Shown: positions 3,701 to 6,563 of the stretch, piece after piece
How positions within the stretch are numbered: position 1 is the first letter of the stretch
How the letters are laid out: each line of letters begins with the position of its first letter
Source: Elusimicrobiota bacterium
GTDB lineage: Bacteria > Elusimicrobiota > Elusimicrobia > FEN-1173
Direction of reading: 5' to 3'
DNA length: 6,563 bases
Assembly (NCBI GenBank): GCA_016207625.1
Contig: JACQPF010000284.1
Span: 1 to 6,563, forward strand
Translations under genes and position numbers: made by a program
Notes under the pieces: model-generated
The model's database searches: none
Told to the model about the DNA's origin: nothing
What the model saw: the letters and a program-made list of their open reading frames with translations, nothing else

Positions 3701-6563
3701 GCGACCGCCAAGCAAGCGCCCAAATTCCACGAATATCTGCAGGAAAAACTCCCTGAAACCACGAAGGTCGCGCTCAAAGGGTTCTCCGATGACGTCCGCG
3801 CCTTCGCGGGCGCGCCGGCCCACGAGAAAATCATGGCCAATGTGGACTGGACGCCCCCCGATTCCGGATGGCTGCGATGGCTGAGCGGCGGCAAAACCGG
3901 CCCGGGATTCAGCCTGACATGGGCAGACCGCCTGCGGACGACTTGGCTGAACGACCTTCAGGCTTTTGATAAGGCGGTGGAATACGCCCGGGGTGAGCGT
4001 GGGATTGAAAAGCAGTTGCCCGTGGATAACCCTCAAATTCTCTCTCGTTTGATACTTGGGGAACATGCCAAGATGGACGATATTTTTGAGAAAGGGATGA
4101 TCGATGCGGACAACAAGCGGGTGACGAAAGGCGGGATAGAGTACCTTTTGGAGCCGTTGGACACGTCCTCCAAGGCAAAGCTGGAACAGGAAATGATGGA
4201 AACCGTCTCCTACATGATCGCCGAGCGCACCCTGGAAAAGATCAGCCAGCGGACGGAGAAGGCGCTCAAGATTATAAATCAGCGCAGGAGTGCGCTGGCC
4301 GAGCGGCTACAGACCAGCGCAGAAGCGGCCGGGCGCGTTGTGGAACGAATCCGCGACGAGGCCGTCCAAAAGGAAGAGGCCGAATACAAAGAGGCGTTGG
4401 AGCAAATGAAGGACGAGGCTCGCGCCCGGATCATGGACATAGACCGCCGCTTTCGGCAAGAAGTGGAGGAGCTGCGATCCCCGACCCTTATCGCGACGGG
4501 CCCGGCACAACCCGGCCAGGTGACGCGGATGCGACTGGAACGGGACACCATCACCAACCGCGTTATGGAAGCGCACAAGGCGCGCGTGGCCCGAACACGA
4601 AGAGAGCACGAGGCCCGCCTGGCTGGGATTCGTTCTCGTTTTGAGAGGCAGACCGCCGAGGTGGAAAATAGAGCGGATGCGAAACTCCAGGGAATTGAGG
4701 GTAGATATTTGGCCCTTGCGACGAGGTTCATCGAGGCAAACAAGGCCGCAAAAATCAGCGGAGCGGGTGGCGGGATCGTCACCGATTACGAGGTCGCCAT
4801 CGTCCGCACCCTGGAAGTGCAACGAAATCCAGAGAAATTCGCTCGGATCCGGGATGCAGCTCAGCGTTATCGGGAATGGGCGGACGCGGTCCTCCAATAC
4901 CTCCGGGACAAGGGCCGGATCTCCACCGAGCAGTATGAGGCCATCAAAGAAAACAATGCGTATTACGTCGCCATGCAGCGGGTGATGGAAGTCTCGCCCG
5001 ATGAGGAGATTGTCCTCTTTACCGGCAAAGGCGGCGGGCGGCTGGGAAGCGTCATTCAACCGATTCAATCCTTCAAAGGCTCGACCCGGGCCGTCCAAAA
5101 CCCGTACACATCGCTGATGGAGAGCACGTACCGATCTGTGCGGGAAGCCGACCGAAACGACGTCATGCGTGCCTTTCGGGATCTTTTGACAGAAACCCGG
5201 GGGATGAGCCAGGGCGAAGTTCCGGATCTGGCGAGCGTTGGCCGGCGGGCCCAGCAAGGTGACAAGAATACGATCTCGACTTTTGTGAATGGCGAGCGAG
5301 AAGTCTGGCAATTCCAGGAGGATGTGTACAAGGCGCTCAAGGGGATTGTGGAGAGCCGCGTGATTATTCCCGGATGGCTTACCCTCATCCCGCGCGTTTT
5401 CCGGGCCACTATTGTCAATTTCCCTCCGTTTTTGGCCCGCAACGTGATCCGCGACTTCTGGCAAAGACTTGTTATCAGCGACGTCAACAGCACACCCATA
5501 GACCAGTTCCGGCGCCGCGGGCCGATGGACATCTCAGATTTGAAGCTACATGGCGGCGACCAATCTGGCCATTTCCTGCGTGACCGCGTGGATTACATGC
5601 GCGCCATGGAGACCGCAATGCGGGAGGTCGTGAAGGACAAAAACGCCATCCTTGTTATCCCATCAAAGATGGCAAGGTTTTATTCCGCCGTTGCGGAGGC
5701 TTCGGAACGCACCGGCCGGCTGGCCGAATACCGGGCTGCTTTTCGGCACGCGAAAGAAAAGCTCGGCTATGACGATTACAACGCCCATTTATTCGCCGCG
5801 TCGAAGGCTCGTGGCTTGATGGATTTCGCCGTGGCTGGGACCGTCATGCGGTACGTCAATCAACTGATCCCATTCTCAAATGCGGCCGTTCAAGGTTTGG
5901 CGCGTACTGCGCGGGCCGCGGGAGACAACCCCGGCCCATTCATGGCGAAATGGATGCTTTACGTCGTTCTCCCGACCATCGCCATCTATTTGTTGAACCA
6001 GAGAGATGACAAAAATGAATACGCCCAGCAGCCGGCCTATTTGCGGGATCTCTTTTTTAACGTCAAGATGGGCCCGAATTTGTGGCTGCGGATCCCGAAG
6101 AGTTTTGAAATAGGCGTTTTGGCGACTGGTGTGGAGCGCGCCTTGGATCTTGCCATGGGAAACAAGAAAGCATTTGACGGTTATACCGGAAGCGTGGCGC
6201 GTTCTCTCCTACCGATAGACGAGGCAGCTCTGACAGGACCTTTCCGCGGGATCGTTCAGGTATTGGCGAATTATGACTTTTTCCGCCAGAAAAACATTAT
6301 ACCGCCGGACGAAGCAAAGCTCGATCTGGATCTGCGGAGCACGGACCGGGGGTCCCGGCTTGGCCAGGCGCTCCAGAAGGTGATCGGCGTGGATGCGCGG
6401 AATATCGACTTCCTGGCTCGGGAGATGTTCGGCTATTTTGGCGAGATTGCGGTAAACCTGTCGGACACGGGCCGACCGGAAAAGCGTGGTGTGGGTCTCC
6501 ATACCACCGGCCTCGTGGCAAACTCACCGGCTTACAACGCGCGGGATGTTCAATGGGTGATGC
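746..6563 (+). CDS. Giant phage polyvalent protein (Zeta-like kinase, zincin, LPD38-like), 3' end outside the window
   Basis: One frame is open from the GTG at 746 to the window end, giving at least 1939 residues with no stop. Regions in order: two short helical repeats (30-56 and 102-128); a Pro-rich linker (139-167); a Gly/Ala-rich hydrophobic region (292-433); a second Pro/Ala-rich linker (515-553); a Zeta-toxin-like P-loop kinase (about 629-800, Walker A G634-S641); a zincin-like domain with HELAH (918-922); a charged coiled coil (about 1141-1328, broken at 1245-1258); a helical segment (about 1376-1413); and an LPD38-like C-terminal region (about 1532-1808) with a probable membrane helix (1733-1752). 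This modular mix is the hallmark of polyvalent proteins described in phages and conjugative elements, which are thought to be delivered with the DNA and to counter host defences or reprogram the cell. It overlaps the preceding gene by 14 bases. Residues 781-836 are Arg-rich and low in third-position G+C because a second ORF is nested there. Target and activities are unproven; being a giant ejection or virion protein is the main reading. Confidence 0.93.
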   Translation, partial: MSVLDLIKGVFSELKGKKAPFTSQQFLQEIKRTNPQLQNVDDVRLATALAKKEPERLSFLSSYKPETPIPVELTPMSMRDDEFYQSNPELSTKDALRVIEGVKAQYPEYWKAPAAKLAAALEKRYPDKPAFRGLAARLAPPESLASNPTPTPAPEPPTSAGGRPFPGVKDVPMNFEPLQQSSMSFRQLEGPKQLEQPSQMEALDQAAATETLEYMRRVPTAIENKIVETVLKMPESAVTSPIPGVPGQMTKDAIIAGTMELGGFYKGLTGQELEIKPETLAAIRERKISPEMAHAAGEIAGGLALLSGVSGVLRTGRAAEAVGNVFYRHPAIARYLAPTVAGAATFGGAGAVKQGIAQVLAGDLDLERFGKVVLAETAMGGAMGVPMGIPSGLARVAGASAVGFGTSVAQGGNLLDATVNGSLMGIFAAASAGDISKAQKLGAFKAARQNVRAAMEEFARSKGYPDARVTDLASLAEAEFVTRVEKAGGFEKLNVKQFDKFSGGLRQKLQEFLNSGKGPAQEPGAKPSGALVPAATGEPAPAAPGATPPTNPQRSKEYAEWEAMVPEEDRRTLAAQREKIKNIVPTIIRYADQAEGYIPERQSVHRQIIEAPEFNKPEAIAAPGEKPTAYLFIGPPGAGKSSAIEHVIPKEQRDRAVLLDNDEIKKMLPEWDPSAASAFHAESTDIAQEIRARLIEKKASFIEPQLGRDMAALGEKIALLNNSGYDVEMYLLDLPIGKAADRALARFKDSGRFVDPQFIFEKVGLNPVASYDKFKGEVVKYARYDPDVPKGTRPGFIEGADRRVRRGGRDRASALESPEGTLNQTGPDQPRSEEVTPTEGEPEGFASPMRGASAGRIPVAPVPGKKPKKLNEIIFDVSKALGRKVFIGKPSRASVGTYYPGSSATVVRYSGDLDTTAHELAHSLDDQLGIVAEWNRAGTVSPFDDELSQFWVYGSATNSGPRSSLTYKRAEGVAEFLRAYIVNPEATAKQAPKFHEYLQEKLPETTKVALKGFSDDVRAFAGAPAHEKIMANVDWTPPDSGWLRWLSGGKTGPGFSLTWADRLRTTWLNDLQAFDKAVEYARGERGIEKQLPVDNPQILSRLILGEHAKMDDIFEKGMIDADNKRVTKGGIEYLLEPLDTSSKAKLEQEMMETVSYMIAERTLEKISQRTEKALKIINQRRSALAERLQTSAEAAGRVVERIRDEAVQKEEAEYKEALEQMKDEARARIMDIDRRFRQEVEELRSPTLIATGPAQPGQVTRMRLERDTITNRVMEAHKARVARTRREHEARLAGIRSRFERQTAEVENRADAKLQGIEGRYLALATRFIEANKAAKISGAGGGIVTDYEVAIVRTLEVQRNPEKFARIRDAAQRYREWADAVLQYLRDKGRISTEQYEAIKENNAYYVAMQRVMEVSPDEEIVLFTGKGGGRLGSVIQPIQSFKGSTRAVQNPYTSLMESTYRSVREADRNDVMRAFRDLLTETRGMSQGEVPDLASVGRRAQQGDKNTISTFVNGEREVWQFQEDVYKALKGIVESRVIIPGWLTLIPRVFRATIVNFPPFLARNVIRDFWQRLVISDVNSTPIDQFRRRGPMDISDLKLHGGDQSGHFLRDRVDYMRAMETAMREVVKDKNAILVIPSKMARFYSAVAEASERTGRLAEYRAAFRHAKEKLGYDDYNAHLFAASKARGLMDFAVAGTVMRYVNQLIPFSNAAVQGLARTARAAGDNPGPFMAKWMLYVVLPTIAIYLLNQRDDKNEYAQQPAYLRDLFFNVKMGPNLWLRIPKSFEIGVLATGVERALDLAMGNKKAFDGYTGSVARSLLPIDEAALTGPFRGIVQVLANYDFFRQKNIIPPDEAKLDLDLRSTDRGSRLGQALQKVIGVDARNIDFLAREMFGYFGEIAVNLSDTGRPEKRGVGLHTTGLVANSPAYNARDVQWVM
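833..913 (+). repeat. N-terminal helical repeat, copy 1 (residues 30-56 of the giant protein)
   Basis: Residues 30-56 align without gaps over 27 positions with residues 102-128. Shared positions include K31/K103, P35/P107, L45/L117, A46/A118, A48/A120, L49/L121, K51/K123 and P54/P126. Conservative pairs include I30/V102, R44/K116, K52/R124, E55/D127 and R56/K128. From memory, short motifs of the type 'YP-x-Y ... LA-x-AL-x-K-x-P' recur near the ends of large phage proteins, and this copy is the more diverged of the two. Confidence 0.65.
1049..1129 (+). repeat. N-terminal helical repeat, copy 2 (residues 102-128 of the giant protein)
   Basis: This copy carries the clearer form of the motif: YPEY at residues 106-109, LAAAL at 117-121, then KRYPDK at 123-128. 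It ends just before the Pro-rich linker. The two copies are separated by 45 residues that include a TP/Met-rich stretch. Function unknown; a docking or packaging signal is conceivable. Confidence 0.65.
1160..1246 (+). other. Pro-rich interdomain linker (residues 139-167)
   Basis: A low-complexity stretch with dense PTPTPAPEPP-like composition separates the repeat-bearing N-terminus from the helical and hydrophobic region. It is probably extended and flexible, as linkers between modules of multi-domain delivery proteins tend to be. Confidence 0.7.
1619..2044 (+). other. Gly/Ala-rich hydrophobic region, possible membrane-active segment (residues 292-433)
   Basis: About 140 residues of the giant protein are dominated by Gly, Ala, Val, Leu and Met. 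Small-residue spacings such as AAGEIAGG (295-302), AGAATFGGAGAV (341-352), AMGGAMGVPMG (378-388) and GASAVGFG (398-405) resemble glycine-zipper packing. Several stretches are long and apolar enough to enter a membrane, though they are interrupted by charged residues such as E298, D363 and E376. In phage ejection proteins such regions are associated with forming a conduit through the envelope; applying that here is inference. The alternative is a tightly packed soluble helical bundle. Confidence 0.55.
2288..2404 (+). other. Pro/Ala-rich interdomain linker (residues 515-553)
   Basis: Low-complexity sequence rich in Pro, Ala and Gly separates the hydrophobic half from the kinase module. It lies about 80 residues before the Walker A motif and probably marks a domain boundary. 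Confidence 0.7.
2630..3145 (+). other. Zeta-toxin-like P-loop kinase domain (residues about 629-800)
   Basis: The segment starts with a beta-strand YLFI and the Walker A motif GPPGAGKS (634-641, K640). It continues with LLDNDEIKK (658-666), which matches the D-N-D-x-[FI]-K motif of Zeta toxins, where an Asp acts as catalytic base. FIEPQLGRD (701-709) corresponds to the strand carrying the second acidic residue, and ALARFKDSGRF (743-753) to the Arg-containing lid. Known Zeta/PezT toxins phosphorylate UDP-N-acetylglucosamine and block peptidoglycan synthesis; other family members use different substrates. All expected catalytic groups appear present, so activity is likely, but the substrate cannot be read from sequence. 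The tail YARYDPDVPKGTRP (781-794) resembles the end of other phage Zeta domains from memory. No classic epsilon antitoxin gene is seen in the window; a nested small ORF overlaps the domain's 3' end. Confidence 0.88.
3071..3077 (+). promoter_or_regulatory. Strong Shine-Dalgarno site inside the giant gene, for the nested ORF
   Basis: GGGGAGG lies 9 bases upstream of the ATG at 3087, preceded and followed by an A/T-rich run (TAAATTTAAA and TTGTAAAAT). It is among the strongest ribosome binding sites in the window. The surrounding A/T richness is unusual for this G+C-rich gene and would favour an unstructured, accessible start. Confidence 0.7.
3087..3251 (+). CDS. Nested 54-residue ORF in the +1 frame of the giant gene
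   Basis: This ORF runs from an ATG to a TAA entirely inside the giant gene. It begins MLDMTQMSRKEL and ends GRINPEAKK. The product is mostly charged and helical, with a likely amphipathic helix over residues 16-46 (ending LKALRERLIKQG), no cysteine, no signal peptide and no membrane segment. The strong ribosome binding site at 3071-3077 supports translation. By hand count 42 of 54 codons end in G or C, against 17 of 55 in the giant frame over the same bases; the giant frame there gives an Arg-rich, out-of-frame-looking sequence. This argues that the nested frame is, or was, the selected one. I do not recognise the family. Lying on the 3' end of a Zeta-like kinase module, it could encode a cognate regulator or antitoxin, an unrelated overprinted protein, or the relic of a small gene engulfed by fusion. 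Confidence 0.6.
   Translation: MLDMTQMSRKELGQASLKGLIDEYDVADEIERRHLKALRERLIKQGRINPEAKK
3353..3715 (+). other. Zincin-like metallopeptidase domain (residues about 870-990)
   Basis: The core is TTAHELAHSLDD, with HExxH at H918-H922 and catalytic Glu E919. About 50 residues later comes KRAEGVAEFLRAY (968-980), where E971 or E975 could be the third zinc ligand. Compact zincins with HELAH and a downstream [RK]-x-E-G-x-A-E-F motif are, from memory, a recurrent module of phage polyvalent proteins. Both metal-binding His residues are intact, so activity is plausible. Possible roles are self-cleavage of the giant protein into modules after delivery, or cleavage of a host protein; neither is shown. Confidence 0.75.
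4166..4729 (+). other. Long charged coiled coil (residues about 1141-1328)
   Basis: Nearly 190 residues are rich in Glu, Arg, Lys, Ala and Gln with spaced Leu/Ile/Val/Met and few Pro or Gly, for example VERIRDEAVQKEEAEYKEAL. A Pro/Gly-containing break at residues 1245-1258 splits it into two arms of similar length, which could fold back as a hairpin. Such rods commonly serve oligomerisation or spacing in virion proteins. Confidence 0.75.
4871..4984 (+). other. Helical segment typical of polyvalent-protein C-terminal halves (residues about 1376-1413)
   Basis: The stretch with YLRDKGRISTEQYEAIKE followed by NNAYYVAM matches, from memory, a pattern of 'L-x-x-x-G-x-I-[ST]-x-E-x-x-x-x-[IM]...Y-Y-V' found upstream of the LPD38-like region in other giant phage proteins. 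No catalytic motif is visible. Confidence 0.45.
5339..6169 (+). other. LPD38-like C-terminal region (residues about 1532-1808)
   Basis: Recognisable blocks are LIPRVFRATIVNFPPFLARN with the following VIRD (1547-1570), ASERTGRLAEYRAAF (1652-1666), and YVNQLIPFSNAAVQGLAR (1703-1720). These recall the large polyvalent protein-associated domain LPD38, whose members share 'RN-x-x-RD', 'E-x-[ST]-x-R-[LT]-x-x-[FY]' and 'N-x-x-[IV]-PF-x-N-A-x-[IV]-QG' signatures. The domain has no assigned enzymatic function and marks very large phage proteins. Assignment is from memory of the signatures and needs a profile search. Confidence 0.75.
5942..6001 (+). other. Probable transmembrane helix (residues 1733-1752)
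   Basis: The segment MAKWMLYVVLPTIAIYLLNQ is apolar for about 16 residues, flanked by K1735 on one side and QRDDKNE on the other. It is the clearest single membrane helix in the giant protein and sits directly after the PFSNAAVQG block. Confidence 0.6.

Noticed and set aside
3377..4066. 229-codon open frame on the minus strand
   Set aside because: It is antisense to the zincin-like domain with its HExxH and downstream motif, and looks like a shadow of that coding sequence.
4307..5464. 385-codon open frame on the minus strand
   Set aside because: It lies opposite the coiled coil and the region upstream of the LPD38-like part. Stop-free antisense frames are expected where Glu/Arg/Ala codons dominate, and the product has no family resemblance.

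Overview
The window is a compact, G+C-rich, one-strand block that reads as tailed-phage or prophage DNA. All supported genes lie on the + strand, packed with 3-base gaps or overlaps. There is no tRNA, rRNA, insertion sequence, CRISPR array or visible terminator. The host cannot be named. The lipobox protein and the phage-type giant protein are compatible with a phage of a Gram-negative bacterium, but that is inference.

Layout. Bases 1-53 probably hold the last codons of an upstream gene. Bases 64-375 encode a small lipoprotein with one Ig-like beta-sandwich. Bases 379-759 encode a 126-residue four-cysteine protein. From the GTG at 746 a single open frame runs to the last base without a stop, giving at least 1939 residues cut off by the window edge. 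It has the architecture of a phage 'polyvalent protein'. In order it holds two copies of a short helical motif, a Pro-rich linker, a Gly/Ala-rich hydrophobic stretch, a second Pro/Ala-rich linker, a Zeta-toxin-like P-loop kinase domain, an HExxH zincin-like domain, a long coiled coil, and a C-terminal region that looks like the large polyvalent protein-associated domain LPD38 with one probable membrane helix.

The most unusual element is a 54-codon ORF (3087-3251) nested in the +1 frame of the giant gene, right at the end of the Zeta domain. It has a strong Shine-Dalgarno sequence. Hand-counted third-position G+C is 42/54 in the nested frame and 17/55 in the giant frame over the same bases, although the giant frame is G+C-rich at third positions just downstream. 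The nested frame therefore looks like the better-optimised coding frame in that stretch. It could be an overprinted gene, and its position next to a toxin-like kinase makes a regulatory or antitoxin role worth testing.

How the parts may work together (inference). Polyvalent proteins are thought to be carried in the virion and delivered with the DNA, supplying several effector domains to the new host cell at once. The linkers, coiled coil and hydrophobic segments would serve packaging and membrane passage. The kinase and peptidase domains would act on host targets. The upstream lipoprotein and four-cysteine protein are probably co-transcribed and translationally coupled with it.
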